A DNA stretch of 64,000 nt from Acidobacteriota bacterium (GCA_023436715.1 JAEZIJ010000210.1:14974-78973); one strand, 5' to 3'; shown: positions 1-9,241, counted from the first letter of the stretch. The notes: generated by a model from the letters alone, not told the origin. Numbers and translations are program-made.

Positions 1-59
1 GAAATCGGACAGTTTCGAACGTACTCAGAACCGTAATGCCTTGATAAATCGAAGCCGTA

Positions 60-75
60 TTGGCACGCAATTTGC
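60..75 (+). promoter_or_regulatory. Sigma-54 (-24/-12) promoter
   Basis: The stretch reads TTGGCACGCAATTTGC, i.e. TGGCAC, five bases, then TTGC. This matches the sigma-54 consensus at both the -24 GG and the -12 GC with the required spacing. It points toward the small ORF at 133, whose start would lie about 50 nt beyond the predicted transcription start. A bacterial enhancer-binding activator is needed for such promoters; one is encoded at 22352-23707, but a link is only a guess. Confidence 0.75.
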
Positions 76-132
76 GTACAGAAAACATGTTTCGATTCCC
101 AGCCTCGAGCGTTTAGTGGATAGGAGGTTCCG

Positions 133-357
133 ATGCGGGCACTGCTCGATGAACTCAGGCACAACCCGGACATTGTCGCCGTGCTGGTGCTCAGCATGGC
201 ACTTGGAATTGCCCGGCATTCCGTCCCCTGGGGTGCCATGTGGATCGATCCGCCGCCCGGGATGAGAATCCACCGGGTTCTCCGCCTCACGCCGCCGGAC
301 GCGTCCTGCCCAGCAGCTTCGCTCCCAGAGCTCCCCCGGCAATCGAGAGACTGGTAA
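133..357 (+). CDS. Small hypothetical protein, sigma-54 promoter upstream
   Basis: A 74-residue ORF starting at ATG 133, preceded by a strong Shine-Dalgarno AGGAGG with 5-nt spacing and by a perfect sigma-54 promoter at 60-75. Residues about 13-26 (DIVAVLVLSMALGI) form a short hydrophobic segment, followed by WID and proline-rich stretches. I recognise no family. The last 71 nt overlap the 3' end of the convergent gene on the other strand, so the C-terminal half may be an unselected extension. The control signals are the main evidence that it is translated; the amino acid sequence alone would not be convincing. Confidence 0.55.
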   Translation: MRALLDELRHNPDIVAVLVLSMALGIARHSVPWGAMWIDPPPGMRIHRVLRLTPPDASCPAASLPELPRQSRDW

Positions 358-910
358 ACACGACGAACAAGATCGCCAGGCTGAGCAGCATGTTAAACGC
401 CAGGTACACCGGATTTGAGAACAATTCCCGCAATTGCCCGGCGCTGCCCTGCAAGAATGGCACGTCCCCGAGATTCTTCAGCAGTTCCCCGCTGCGCACC
501 TGTGCGACGAAACTGAGCGTGAACAGCACCGTGAAGATGACGAAGCTGAACAGCCCTGTGATCCAGCCCATGCGGGCTCCGTTTCCGACCGTCAGCGACT
601 GCCCTGTGCGGCGCTGATACACATACACGCACACGAAACCCGCCGACACCAGCCACAACGGGCACGCGTATACCAGCATGGCGTTCAGCAAGCTCGCGAG
701 CATCGCCGTCAGAAAGCCGACTCGAACCGCCATTCCGTTCCGAAAGTCGATTGGCGCGAAAGCGGGCGGCGCGGCCGGGAGCGGCTCAGGCGCGGGTGGA
801 GGAGTTTCCGGCTCTTCGATCAGCACCTCTTCACGCTGAGGCTTGCCACACTTGTGGCAGAAGCGAGCATCGGGCGGAAGCTGTGCACCGCAGGTGCAAA
901 AATCAGGCAC
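287..910 (-). CDS. Zinc-ribbon membrane protein
   Basis: The N-terminus carries a CxCG...CxxCG zinc ribbon (CTCGAQ followed by FCHKCG), then a proline-rich linker and roughly four hydrophobic segments. This architecture is common for small bacterial integral membrane proteins of unknown function. I place the start at GTG 910 (VPDFCTCG), just after the stop of the upstream DUF2085 gene; an in-frame ATG at 952 would add 14 residues that overlap that gene. The close spacing suggests co-transcription with DUF2085. The exact function cannot be read from the sequence. Confidence 0.75.
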   Translation of the reverse strand: MPDFCTCGAQLPPDARFCHKCGKPQREEVLIEEPETPPPAPEPLPAAPPAFAPIDFRNGMAVRVGFLTAMLASLLNAMLVYACPLWLVSAGFVCVYVYQRRTGQSLTVGNGARMGWITGLFSFVIFTVLFTLSFVAQVRSGELLKNLGDVPFLQGSAGQLRELFSNPVYLAFNMLLSLAILFVVFTSLSIAGGALGAKLLGRTRPAA

Positions 911-914
911 ACGT

Positions 915-1298
915 TCAGTTTGACGCAGCGCGCTCCCGCGAAGCAAGCGCAAGTAAGTACGATGCGGAAAGCCAGAATAGCGGAAATGCGAGCAGAAATC
1001 GGGTTTCGTTGGTCGCTAGACCGAACAGCCAGTCCACCGCGTTCAGAATCGCGAACAGCGCCAGCAGGCGGACATGAGGCCGCCAGGCGGGACCGAGCGC
1101 CGCCAGAAGCACGCCCGTGTACAGGGCCAGGCAACGGGCGCAGACCGGCAACGGCCGCCCGAGCCAGGCGAAGCATCGCTCGGGAGCCTGATGGCATACC
1201 GCGCCGAAGGCCAGGTAAGACGCGGGGAACAGCGGTGCGGCATAGATCGACGCGAGAACGAGAGCCGCCGCCGAGCCCACGATGATCCGCATGCGCAT
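915..1298 (-). CDS. DUF2085 family membrane protein
   Basis: A 127-residue membrane protein with the family signature CHQxPxRCF followed by LPVCARCxALYxG, typical of DUF2085. Three to four hydrophobic segments follow. The conserved cysteines and histidine suggest metal binding, but the family has no established role. ATG 1298 (or ATG 1292, MR-MR) is the start; a weak GGGAAG lies just upstream. It is divergent from the dehydrogenase at 1328 with only 29 bp between starts, and precedes the zinc-ribbon gene in the same orientation. Confidence 0.85.
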   Translation of the reverse strand: MRMRIIVGSAAALVLASIYAAPLFPASYLAFGAVCHQAPERCFAWLGRPLPVCARCLALYTGVLLAALGPAWRPHVRLLALFAILNAVDWLFGLATNETRFLLAFPLFWLSASYLLALASRERAASN

Positions 1299-1302
1299 CT
1301 TC

Positions 1303-1309
1303 CCTTATA
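1303..1309. promoter_or_regulatory. Shared divergent -10 region
   Basis: The AT-rich block TATATTA gives TATATT on the plus strand and TAATAT on the minus strand. It sits inside the 29-bp gap between the divergent starts at 1298 and 1328 and is the only AT-rich stretch there, so both genes probably use overlapping promoters. The -35 elements would lie inside the opposing coding sequences and are not obvious. Confidence 0.4.
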
Positions 1310-1327
1310 TTAGAGTTTTCGGACTCC

Positions 1328-2296
1328 ATGAAACCTGTTACCCTGCTTGTGCTTTCGTCTCCGGAAGATCCCCAGTTGGCGATGCTCGAACGCTTGCCGC
1401 CCGGCACGCGCGCCGTCGCGGGAAACCGTCCCGAGGCATTTGAATCCGCCGCGGAGGATGCGGACGCAATCCTCGTATGGTTCACCGGCCGCGAACTGCT
1501 TCAACAGGTCTGGAAGATGGCGCCCCGCGTGCGCTGGGTGCATGCGAGTTCGGTAGGTGTGGATACGCTGCTGTTCGCGGAGTTGGTGGAGAGCCCGGTT
1601 CCGCTGACCAACGCGCGCGGGGCCTTCAGTTGGGCACTGGGCGAGTTCGCCGTGGCTGCGATTCTGTTCTTCGCGAAGGACCTCAGACGCATGGTGCGGT
1701 CCCAGGAGGCGGGAGTCTGGGCCCCGTTCGACGTCGAAGGCGTTCGGGGCAAGACGCTGGGCATCATCGGCTACGGCGATATCGGCCGCGCGGTGGCCGA
1801 ACGCGCCCACGGCCTCGGGATGCGCATCCTGGCTCTGCGCCGCCGGCCCGAGTTGTGCGGGAGCGATCCCTTGCTCGAACGCGTGTACGCGCCTGACTCG
1901 GTGAAGGAGATGTTGGCGGAGTCCGATTACGTAGTGCTATCCGCTCCGCTCACCGCCCGGACGCGCGGGTTGATCGCGGAACCGGAGATCGCGGCGATGA
2001 AGCAAAGTGCGGTGCTGATCAATGTCGGACGCGGCCCGGTCGCCGATGAGCGCGCGCTCATTTGCGCTCTCGAAGAGCGCCGCATCTGCGGGGCCGCCCT
2101 GGACGTATTCGAGCAGGAACCGCTGCCCGCGGGGCATCCGTTTTACCGCCTGGACAACGTGTTGCTCTCGCCCCACTGCGCGGACCACACTACCGGCTGG
2201 ATGGCGCAATCGATGGAAGTCTTTCTGGACAACTTCGAGCGCTTCCGCAATGGGGAACCGCTGCGCAACGTGGTGGACAAGCGGCTCGGCTATTAG
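1328..2296 (+). CDS. D-2-hydroxyacid dehydrogenase
   Basis: NAD(P)-dependent reduction of a 2-keto acid to a D-2-hydroxy acid is the expected reaction. The protein is 322 residues. It has the Rossmann motif LGIIGYGDIG at about residue 140, a following R-R pair (LALRRR) that hints at NADP preference, the VGRGPVADE segment with the catalytic arginine region, and a late SPHCADHT histidine. This is the PdxB/GyaR/SerA-type fold of Pfam 2-Hacid_dh_C. Substrate cannot be assigned. The 3' end overlaps the convergent gene at 2293 by four bases. Confidence 0.88.
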   Translation: MKPVTLLVLSSPEDPQLAMLERLPPGTRAVAGNRPEAFESAAEDADAILVWFTGRELLQQVWKMAPRVRWVHASSVGVDTLLFAELVESPVPLTNARGAFSWALGEFAVAAILFFAKDLRRMVRSQEAGVWAPFDVEGVRGKTLGIIGYGDIGRAVAERAHGLGMRILALRRRPELCGSDPLLERVYAPDSVKEMLAESDYVVLSAPLTARTRGLIAEPEIAAMKQSAVLINVGRGPVADERALICALEERRICGAALDVFEQEPLPAGHPFYRLDNVLLSPHCADHTTGWMAQSMEVFLDNFERFRNGEPLRNVVDKRLGY

Positions 2297-3648
2297 CGCG
2301 CGCCGGCAAGGTGCGCTTTGAGCCAGGCTGCCGCGCGGGCGACGGCTCTGTCGCGTTCCTGGATCGGCGTCTCTTGCGACGCGATGAACTTCACCCCGGA
2401 AACCATCTGGATCACGCCGGCCGCAATATCGCAATAGCGAGAAGTGCCGAAGCCGAAGCGCCGGTCGTCTATCAGCACGGCAGCCAGCCGCAAATGGCGA
2501 GGAGTCTGGCCATAGCCCGCCGCGCCCCACAATGCGCGGTAGTGGTCTTCGTTCTCCTGTTTGAATCGCACGAGCGTTGAGACTAGGGCTTCAAACTGGG
2601 TGTCGTCACCATACTCTGCAACCAGTTGGGCCGCAGGCTGCAGTTCGGTAGTGACGGGACCGGTCCGGTTGACGATCTTTAGCGCCAGCTTCGCCGCTTC
2701 GGGCAGGACGGCGCGTTGTCCCGCCCTCACGACTAACCAAGCGATCATCATGGACCCTGGCTTCTCGCGGCGTAGTGCCGCGTTCAACCCGTCAATCAGC
2801 ACGGTGGAGTCTTTGAAATCCGTCAGCGTGACGGCGGCGCCCCACGCGTAGGCTCCGGAGTTGCGGAGCAGGCAGCGAATGAGGCGGTTGGGGTAATCAC
2901 GGCGGTCTCCCTTCCATAGGATCCAAGTGACGAGCTGGCGGACGCTGTGGAAAGGAGGAGAGGCTTCGCCGTACACGAGTTCGGCACTAGTCCGTGGCGC
3001 GCCGAGGACGCCGAGAAACGCGCAGCCAGCCTCCAGCCAGACGTTGTCGTCTCTCCCGAAGGCGCTGGCAAGAAGATGCGGAAACTCGTTTGGGACGTCA
3101 CCCGCGAACGCTCTCAAGTAGGCCGCCGCCCCGCTTCTCTGCCGCGCATCGCCATGGGCAAGGATGTTGGCGAGTTCACGAAACACGAACTCCTGCCCGG
3201 TCCGGGGCGGGCCGGCAAAGCCCGGCTCGGCCGCCAGCGCGGGCGCCACCGGCTGCCATGGCGGGTCAAACCGGACCGTCCACAACCCCTTTTCCCGAAT
3301 CAGCGGAAGGAGAGCCGTCTGCCCCTTACGGAGATCAAGGACTACCGCCGGGCCGGTGATGCCGCCACCGCCGCCCGGCAGGCGCTCCTCGGGATTCCTG
3401 TAGTGGACACTGATGCGCGTGCCGGATTCGAACGGCCGGTTCGCGCCGCCGAACATGACCCTATGCACGAGAACGCGAGCCTTGAAACGGCGTTCCGCCA
3501 ATGAAAAACGCCTCTCGGCCGCAGGGACTTCCCCGAGCTTAACCACCTGCTCCACCGTGCCAACGGCCCAGGCTGGAACAGTGTCGAGGCTGGCGAAACT
3601 GCGGTAAGTTCCCGGCCTCGCCTGGACCAAGGGCGCGAGCGCCAACAC
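2293..3648 (-). CDS. Hypothetical secreted protein, HEAT-like helical repeats
   Basis: A 451-residue protein beginning at GTG 3648, with a short hydrophobic start (LALAPLVQA) that may be a signal peptide cut short by the stop codon lying eight codons upstream in frame. The first 150 residues look beta-rich, with a glycine-rich PGGGGGITG loop. The rest alternates helix-sized blocks rich in Leu and Ala, which could be HEAT-like repeats. I do not recognise a family with certainty. It is convergent with the dehydrogenase and divergent from bshA. Confidence 0.7.
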   Translation of the reverse strand: MLALAPLVQARPGTYRSFASLDTVPAWAVGTVEQVVKLGEVPAAERRFSLAERRFKARVLVHRVMFGGANRPFESGTRISVHYRNPEERLPGGGGGITGPAVVLDLRKGQTALLPLIREKGLWTVRFDPPWQPVAPALAAEPGFAGPPRTGQEFVFRELANILAHGDARQRSGAAAYLRAFAGDVPNEFPHLLASAFGRDDNVWLEAGCAFLGVLGAPRTSAELVYGEASPPFHSVRQLVTWILWKGDRRDYPNRLIRCLLRNSGAYAWGAAVTLTDFKDSTVLIDGLNAALRREKPGSMMIAWLVVRAGQRAVLPEAAKLALKIVNRTGPVTTELQPAAQLVAEYGDDTQFEALVSTLVRFKQENEDHYRALWGAAGYGQTPRHLRLAAVLIDDRRFGFGTSRYCDIAAGVIQMVSGVKFIASQETPIQERDRAVARAAAWLKAHLAGAR

Positions 3649-3724
3649 CCAAGACCGGAGCTGCTGCTCTCACCCTTTCATTGGAACCCCGTGACCCGCA
3701 GGCGCGCAACCCGGCCGCCGGTGT

Positions 3725-3730
3725 TACCCT
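3725..3730 (+). promoter_or_regulatory. Putative -10 of leaderless bshA
   Basis: TACCCT lies 7 nt before GTG 3738 and no Shine-Dalgarno precedes that start. The same arrangement recurs before several other genes in this window. No convincing -35 is seen. Confidence 0.4.
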
Positions 3731-3737
3731 GGATCGA

Positions 3738-4883
3738 GTGAAAGTCGGCATAACCTGCTATCCCACTTACGGCGGCAGCGGCATCGTCGCTACCGAACTC
3801 GGGCTGGAACTGGCCAACCGCGGCCACGAGGTCCACTTCATCTCGTACGCGAATCCCATACGGCTCGATCCGGGCATCCCGCGAATCCATTACCACGAGG
3901 TCGAGGTCTCAACGTATCCGTTGTTTCAATACCCGCCCTACTCGCTGGCGCTGGCCTCGCGGATGGCCGACGTCGCGTCTCAGTATTCGCTCGACCTGCT
4001 GCACGTTCACTATGCCATCCCTCACTCGATTTCGGCGCTGCTCGCGCGCCAGATGCTGGCGCGGGAACATCGCCGGCTGCCGTTCATCACCACCCTGCAC
4101 GGCACCGACATCACGCTGGTGGGCGCCGACCGTTCGTACTTCCCGATTACGAAGTTTTCAATCGAGGAATCCGATGGCGTGACGGCGATCAGCGATTACC
4201 TCCGCTCCACCACGGCGGACTTCTTCGGCGTGTCGAGCGACATCCGCGTCATCAAGAATTTCGTGAACTGCGAAACCTACCAGCCCGATCCGGAGCGGCG
4301 GCACAACTCCGGCCTGGCACCCGAGGGAGAGAAGGTGCTCATCCACCTCTCGAATTTCCGGCCCGTGAAGCGCGTGCTGGATTGCATCCGAGTCCTTCGG
4401 GAAGTGCGGCAGCACACCCCCGCGCATCTGCTGATGGTAGGCGACGGCCCGGACCGGTGCCCGGCCGAGCACCTCGCCCGCGACCTTGGCCTGGAGAGCC
4501 ACGTGACTTTCATGGGCAAGCAGGGCCACGTGGAGCGGCTGCTCCCACTCGCGCACGTCCTGCTGCTGCCCAGCGAGATGGAGTCGTTCGGCCTCGCCGC
4601 GCTGGAAGGCATGGCATGCGGACTTCCACCGGTTGCGACCCGCGTCGGCGGACTTCCGGAGTTGGTAACCCACGGTGTGGAGGGCTTCCTCGAGAAAGAG
4701 GGTGACGTCGCCGCCCACGCCGCGCGGGTGGTGGAACTGCTGACGGACGAAGACCTCTATCGGCGGGTATCCGGCGCGGCCCGGCGCAAGGCGGAGACAG
4801 AGTTTTGCACTTCGCTGATCATCCCGCAGTACGAGCGCTATTACGAAGAGGTGTGCAGCCGGGTTGGTGCGGCCGCTTCGTAG
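3738..4883 (+). CDS. bshA: N-acetyl-alpha-D-glucosaminyl L-malate synthase BshA
   Basis: A GT4-family glycosyltransferase that joins GlcNAc from UDP-GlcNAc to L-malate, the first step of bacillithiol synthesis. It has the BshA hallmark N-terminus VGITCYPTYGGSG, an HGTDITLVG segment, and the retaining GT4 E-x7-E region near ESFGLAALEGMACG. From GTG 3738 the length is 381 residues, the normal BshA length; the longer reading from 3681 adds a non-homologous, proline-rich tail. No bshB or bshC is nearby. GT4 relatives exist, but the N-terminal match makes BshA the clear choice. Confidence 0.9.
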   Translation: MKVGITCYPTYGGSGIVATELGLELANRGHEVHFISYANPIRLDPGIPRIHYHEVEVSTYPLFQYPPYSLALASRMADVASQYSLDLLHVHYAIPHSISALLARQMLAREHRRLPFITTLHGTDITLVGADRSYFPITKFSIEESDGVTAISDYLRSTTADFFGVSSDIRVIKNFVNCETYQPDPERRHNSGLAPEGEKVLIHLSNFRPVKRVLDCIRVLREVRQHTPAHLLMVGDGPDRCPAEHLARDLGLESHVTFMGKQGHVERLLPLAHVLLLPSEMESFGLAALEGMACGLPPVATRVGGLPELVTHGVEGFLEKEGDVAAHAARVVELLTDEDLYRRVSGAARRKAETEFCTSLIIPQYERYYEEVCSRVGAAAS

Positions 4884-4893
4884 GCGGCGTACC

Positions 4894-7170
4894 CTACCTC
4901 GCGTAGCCCGCCAGTTCGGCGCAACTCGAAAACAATTGGCCGGGGCGCCCCAGGATGCGAATGCCCACCGCCTGCAGAGGCTCCTTCAGCTTCACCGAAA
5001 ACGGTTCGCCGTCGCGCAGGCCCGGCGTGTGAGTTGCGTTCGTGTTCGGGTAGGTGTCGAGCGTTGCCACGGTTTCCCAACCTCCGCCCTTCGCGCGCTT
5101 CACCTGGATCTGCGGCTTACCTTCGGACGCATCGAACCAGCCTCCGTTGGCGAAAACCTTGCCGTGCCGGTACACTACGCGCGCGATTTGGGCCGGCCTC
5201 TCGATCTCTACCGCATACCAGTCCAGCTTCGCCGGACGCGAAGTGAACGTATTGCGGTGCGTGTCCGGGCGTTCGTCGCAAATGGAGCCGTACTCCGTGC
5301 CTTCACGCGACCAGCTTTCCTTTCCGAATGCGGTGACGGCCACCTGCCCGACGCTCATGCGATCCGGCCGGACCAGCCAGACACGGTAGTTCCGTGCGTC
5401 CGCAAACGGCGCCAGTTTCAGTGTCTGCGGCTTTCCACTCACAACTCCCGCGATGGAGTAGACCTGATTCCAGTTCGCGGCCCGAGTCTCGCCGAACGCC
5501 AGCGCGGCCGGATCGAGCGATCTCGGCGCCGCACGATGCGGATATTGGACCTCCGGATTGAGCGAGGCTTCGAGCGCAAGCACCTGCGGCCCGCGCACGA
5601 TGGCTACATAGTCCCCATAGCTCTTGCCGCCCGGCACGATGCGCACCGGCAAATCCATTCGAATGGATACGATATCTCCCGGCTGCCATGTGCGTTCGAT
5701 CTTCAGGAATTGACCTGGCTTTCCGGTGTGCGGCGTGCCGCTCACCATCGCCGAAAAGGAGGTCGACCACGCAGGAACGCGCAGGTAAAGAGGAAACCTG
5801 GCCGCGCGCTGCGGCCGAACGGTCAGGGTCACTGCGCCGTCCGCGGGGAACCGTGTGTCGGATTGCAGGGTGACCTCGACGCCCTGCCGGACGCGGATTG
5901 TGGCCTCGCCGGGCGCATAGAGCAACACGGCCGGACCGTCCTCGCGCATTCCCCACGCAAGTTGCGGGATCAGCGCGATGCCGCGCGGCTCGCTCGATAC
6001 GCAGCAACTGATGCCCGGGCCGGGGTTCTTCTTACCCACCAGCGGCGTGAAGTAACAGATGTTGCCGTTGCGCGGGTCCTGCGCGCCCAGGAGTTGGTTG
6101 AAGACGGTGCGTTCCAGTTCCTCGGCATATTGCGGCTCGCCCGTCACGCGCAGCAACTGCCAGCCGAGTTGGAGCCAGGTAACCGTTGCGCAGCCTTCGC
6201 CCACATTGGCGGACTCTTCGCCCGGGAGCTCCTGATCGTCCTGGAAATGCTCGCCCGCGCTGGTTGTCCCGGTGATGTAGAGGCGGTTGGTTGCTATGTC
6301 CTTCCAGGCGGCCACCGCAGGTTTGAGAAACGTGTCCTCGCCTGTGAGGCGGTATAGATCGACGAGGCCGGCGAGGTTCGACATCATCTCATAGGCCTTG
6401 GCGTTCGCGGTCTTGTACACGTTTCCGCTGGAGAGCAGCGAGGCGATGATCTTCGGACCATCCGGCTTGTCGTACGAACGGACCACGTAGCGCGCGAAAT
6501 CGAGGTAGCGCTGATCGCCGGTGTAGCGGTACAGCATCGCGACCGGCTCGAGGACGCTGGTGGCGGCCATCCCGGCGTGCGTCCCCGATTTGATGATGTC
6601 GCGCTGGCCGGGGTTGTCGCCGAACGTGTGGACGAGCAGGTCGCCAATCTTCTTCGAGGCATCGAGAGCCGGCTGGTATCCCGTGACTTCGTAGTAACTC
6701 AGCAGACCGATGAGGTCATACTTGTGGACCCAGACGTCCCAACTCGTCCAGCGCTGGTCATCGGCATAAGTACCCAAATATCCGTCGGGCAATTGGGCGG
6801 CGATCAGCGCGTGGGCCATGCGATCCATCATGGTTTTCAGCCGCGGGTCGCCGGTGTACGCCCAGGTATGGGCGGCCGCATCGAGGAACTTGCCGATGTG
6901 CTCGCCGATCCACGGATGGCTCCCGGGACGCTTGCGAAAGCCGGCGACCAGAGCGGCCTCGTTCACCCGCAGGAGCCGGCCTTCCAGGTTGACGCGCATT
7001 CTCTCACCCAGCAGACCGCGGATCTTCTGCGTGTCATACGGAGCTGGCACAAACCGGTCTTTCACTGCATCGGCAACTGTGGGCTTGGGTGCGTCCGCCA
7101 GACGAGGACCGGGCGCGCCGAGCGCCGCTGCGGCGAGCAGCAGCCCGGCACCGATCGCAACTTTCGCCAT
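4894..7170 (-). CDS. GH127 / DUF1680 family glycoside hydrolase (secreted)
   Basis: Probably a beta-L-arabinofuranosidase-type enzyme acting on plant or microbial polysaccharide. The 758-residue protein starts with a signal peptide (residues 1-19). An alpha/alpha-barrel follows, with metal/active-site residues matching the GH127 pattern: E325 and C327 (GEGC) and C389-C390 (SCC), which in characterised GH127 enzymes bind zinc and supply the nucleophilic cysteine. Two beta-sandwich regions follow; the C-terminal one ends with RILGRPGQLFSSCAELAGYAR. It is convergent with bshA and divergent from uvrB. Confidence 0.87.
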   Translation of the reverse strand: MAKVAIGAGLLLAAAALGAPGPRLADAPKPTVADAVKDRFVPAPYDTQKIRGLLGERMRVNLEGRLLRVNEAALVAGFRKRPGSHPWIGEHIGKFLDAAAHTWAYTGDPRLKTMMDRMAHALIAAQLPDGYLGTYADDQRWTSWDVWVHKYDLIGLLSYYEVTGYQPALDASKKIGDLLVHTFGDNPGQRDIIKSGTHAGMAATSVLEPVAMLYRYTGDQRYLDFARYVVRSYDKPDGPKIIASLLSSGNVYKTANAKAYEMMSNLAGLVDLYRLTGEDTFLKPAVAAWKDIATNRLYITGTTSAGEHFQDDQELPGEESANVGEGCATVTWLQLGWQLLRVTGEPQYAEELERTVFNQLLGAQDPRNGNICYFTPLVGKKNPGPGISCCVSSEPRGIALIPQLAWGMREDGPAVLLYAPGEATIRVRQGVEVTLQSDTRFPADGAVTLTVRPQRAARFPLYLRVPAWSTSFSAMVSGTPHTGKPGQFLKIERTWQPGDIVSIRMDLPVRIVPGGKSYGDYVAIVRGPQVLALEASLNPEVQYPHRAAPRSLDPAALAFGETRAANWNQVYSIAGVVSGKPQTLKLAPFADARNYRVWLVRPDRMSVGQVAVTAFGKESWSREGTEYGSICDERPDTHRNTFTSRPAKLDWYAVEIERPAQIARVVYRHGKVFANGGWFDASEGKPQIQVKRAKGGGWETVATLDTYPNTNATHTPGLRDGEPFSVKLKEPLQAVGIRILGRPGQLFSSCAELAGYAR

Positions 7171-7242
7171 TGGTTAAGAATACTCCACTACCTGTCGAAA
7201 AGCAGGGGCATTTTCCGCGGGCATTCCGCAATGTCCGTCCCA

Positions 7243-7248
7243 TATACT
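7243..7248 (+). promoter_or_regulatory. Putative -10 of uvrB (leaderless)
   Basis: TATACT lies 7 nt before ATG 7256 (1 nt before the alternative GTG 7250). Transcription starting about 7 nt after the box would begin at or next to the ATG, favouring ATG 7256 and a leaderless mRNA. No SOS (LexA) operator was recognised here. Confidence 0.45.
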
Positions 7249-7255
7249 GGTGAAT

Positions 7256-9241
7256 ATGGGGTTTCGAATTGCCGTCGACTATCGCCCGCGTGGCGACCAG
7301 GAAGCGGCCATCGAACAGTTGGTCAGAGGGGTCAACGACGCGGAACAGCACCAGGTTTTGCTGGGTGTCACCGGATCGGGAAAGACGTTCACCATGGCCA
7401 AGGTCATCGAGAACGTGGAGCGCCCGACGCTCGTGATGGCGCACAACAAGACCCTCGCTGCGCAGTTGTACCAGGAATTCAAGACGTTTTTCCCGTCAAA
7501 TGCCGTAGAGTACTTCGTCAGCTACTACGATTATTACCAGCCGGAAGCCTACATTCCCGCGGCCGACGTCTACATAGAAAAAGAAGCCACCATCAACGAC
7601 GAACTCGACAAACTGCGGCTTTCGGCCACGCGTTCTCTGTTCGAGCGCCGGGATTGCGTCATCGTGGCCAGCGTGAGCTGCATCTATGGCCTCGGATCGC
7701 CGGAAGCCTACTACGGCATGCTGCTGATGCTCGAAAAGGGGCAGAAAGTCTCGCGGCAGCAGATCCTGCAGCGGCTCGTCGAAATCCTGTACGAACGCAA
7801 CGACCAGGATTTCCGCCGCGGAACGTTCCGCGTGCGCGGCGACGTCATCGAGGTATTCCCCACCTACGACGACTACGCCTACCGCATCGAACTCTGGGGC
7901 GACGAGATCGAGAGCTTATCGCAGATCGATCCGCTGCTCGGGCAGGTGCGGCAGACCTACTTGCGCCTGCCGGTCTACCCCAAGACTCACTACGTCATGA
8001 GCGAGGAGACGCGCGAGCAGGCGCTGCAATCCATCGAAAACGAGCTGCAATGGTGGCACAAGGAACTGGAGAAATCGGGCAAACTGGTGGAAGCGCAGCG
8101 GCTGTACCAGCGCACTATGTTCGACCTGGAGATGATCCGGCAGATCGGCTACTGCCACGGCATCGAGAACTACTCGCGTCACTTCTCCGGGCGCCTGCCG
8201 GGGGAAGCACCGCCGACGCTCCTCGATTACCTGCCGCACGACGCGCTGATCGTCATCGATGAGAGCCATCAGACCATTCCACAGTTGCACGGCATGTACC
8301 ACGGCGACCGCTCGCGCAAAGAAAACCTCGTGTCCTTCGGTTTCCGCCTGCCCAGTGCGCTCGATAACCGGCCGCTCACGTTCGAGGAATTCGAGAATCG
8401 CGTCCCCCAGTTGGTCTACGTTTCGGCGACTCCCGGGCCGTACGAGCTGACCAAATCCGCCGGAGTCGTCGTGGAGCAGGTGATCCGCCCGACAGGATTG
8501 GTGGATCCCGAAGTGGAGGTCCGGCCGGTGAAGGGCCAGGTTGATGACCTCCTGAACGAGATCCGCAAGCGCGTGGAGGGCGGCGAGCGCGTGCTGGTCA
8601 CCACGCTCACTAAGCGCATGGCCGAGGACCTGGCGGAATACTACTCCGAGGTCGGCGTGAAGTGCCAGTATCTGCACTCGGAGGTCTCCACGCTCGACCG
8701 CGTGAAGATCCTGCGCAATCTGCGGCGCGGTGAAATCGACGTGCTGATCGGCGTGAACCTGCTGCGGGAAGGACTCGACCTGCCCGAGGTTTCGCTCGTC
8801 GCGATTCTCGATGCTGATAAGGAAGGATTCCTGCGGTCGGCGGGTTCGCTCATCCAGACCATCGGGCGCGCGGCCCGCAACATCAATGGGAAAGCGGTGC
8901 TCTACGCCGATGTGATGACGGACAGCATGAGGTCGGCCATCGGCGAAACCACCCGCCGGCGCAAGATCCAGCAGGAGTACAACGAGGAGAACAACATCAC
9001 TCCGCAATCGATCGTGAAGCCGATCGACATGAGCCTGGTGGCGATCGCCGAGGCGGATTACGTCACGGTGCCGGTCGAAGAAGAAGAGCGGGGCGAGGTC
9101 CCGCCGGAGCAGATGGGGCGGTACATCAGCGAACTCGAAGAGAAGATGCGCGAGGCGGCCAGGAAGTTCGAGTTCGAGAAGGCGGCCGGGATGCGCGACC
9201 GCATCAAGGCGCTGAAGGCGAAGGCCGTCGCGGTGGTGTGA
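7256..9241 (+). CDS. uvrB: UvrABC excinuclease subunit B
   Basis: DNA helicase-like subunit of nucleotide excision repair, which verifies damage handed over by UvrA and then recruits UvrC (encoded here at 16573). It has Walker A GVTGSGKT at about residues 37-44, the beta-hairpin region YYDYYQPEAYIP, DESH Walker B, helicase motifs ending in QTIGRAARN, and a C-terminal UVR motif (SELEEKM...AAGMRDRI) that contacts UvrC. At about 661 residues it has the usual length. The stop codon overlaps the ATG of the next gene (TGATG), so the two are probably translationally coupled. Confidence 0.97.
   Translation: MGFRIAVDYRPRGDQEAAIEQLVRGVNDAEQHQVLLGVTGSGKTFTMAKVIENVERPTLVMAHNKTLAAQLYQEFKTFFPSNAVEYFVSYYDYYQPEAYIPAADVYIEKEATINDELDKLRLSATRSLFERRDCVIVASVSCIYGLGSPEAYYGMLLMLEKGQKVSRQQILQRLVEILYERNDQDFRRGTFRVRGDVIEVFPTYDDYAYRIELWGDEIESLSQIDPLLGQVRQTYLRLPVYPKTHYVMSEETREQALQSIENELQWWHKELEKSGKLVEAQRLYQRTMFDLEMIRQIGYCHGIENYSRHFSGRLPGEAPPTLLDYLPHDALIVIDESHQTIPQLHGMYHGDRSRKENLVSFGFRLPSALDNRPLTFEEFENRVPQLVYVSATPGPYELTKSAGVVVEQVIRPTGLVDPEVEVRPVKGQVDDLLNEIRKRVEGGERVLVTTLTKRMAEDLAEYYSEVGVKCQYLHSEVSTLDRVKILRNLRRGEIDVLIGVNLLREGLDLPEVSLVAILDADKEGFLRSAGSLIQTIGRAARNINGKAVLYADVMTDSMRSAIGETTRRRKIQQEYNEENNITPQSIVKPIDMSLVAIAEADYVTVPVEEEERGEVPPEQMGRYISELEEKMREAARKFEFEKAAGMRDRIKALKAKAVAVV

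Noticed and set aside
199..214. Second sigma-54-like site TGGCAC...TTGC
   Set aside because: The spacer is six bases instead of five and it lies inside the small coding region.
4864..6357. 497-codon open frame on the plus strand
   Set aside because: Antisense to GH127; histidine/arginine-rich low-complexity translation.
6577..8262. 561-codon open frame on the plus strand
   Set aside because: Runs across the GH127 start and into uvrB in the wrong frame; no homology pattern.
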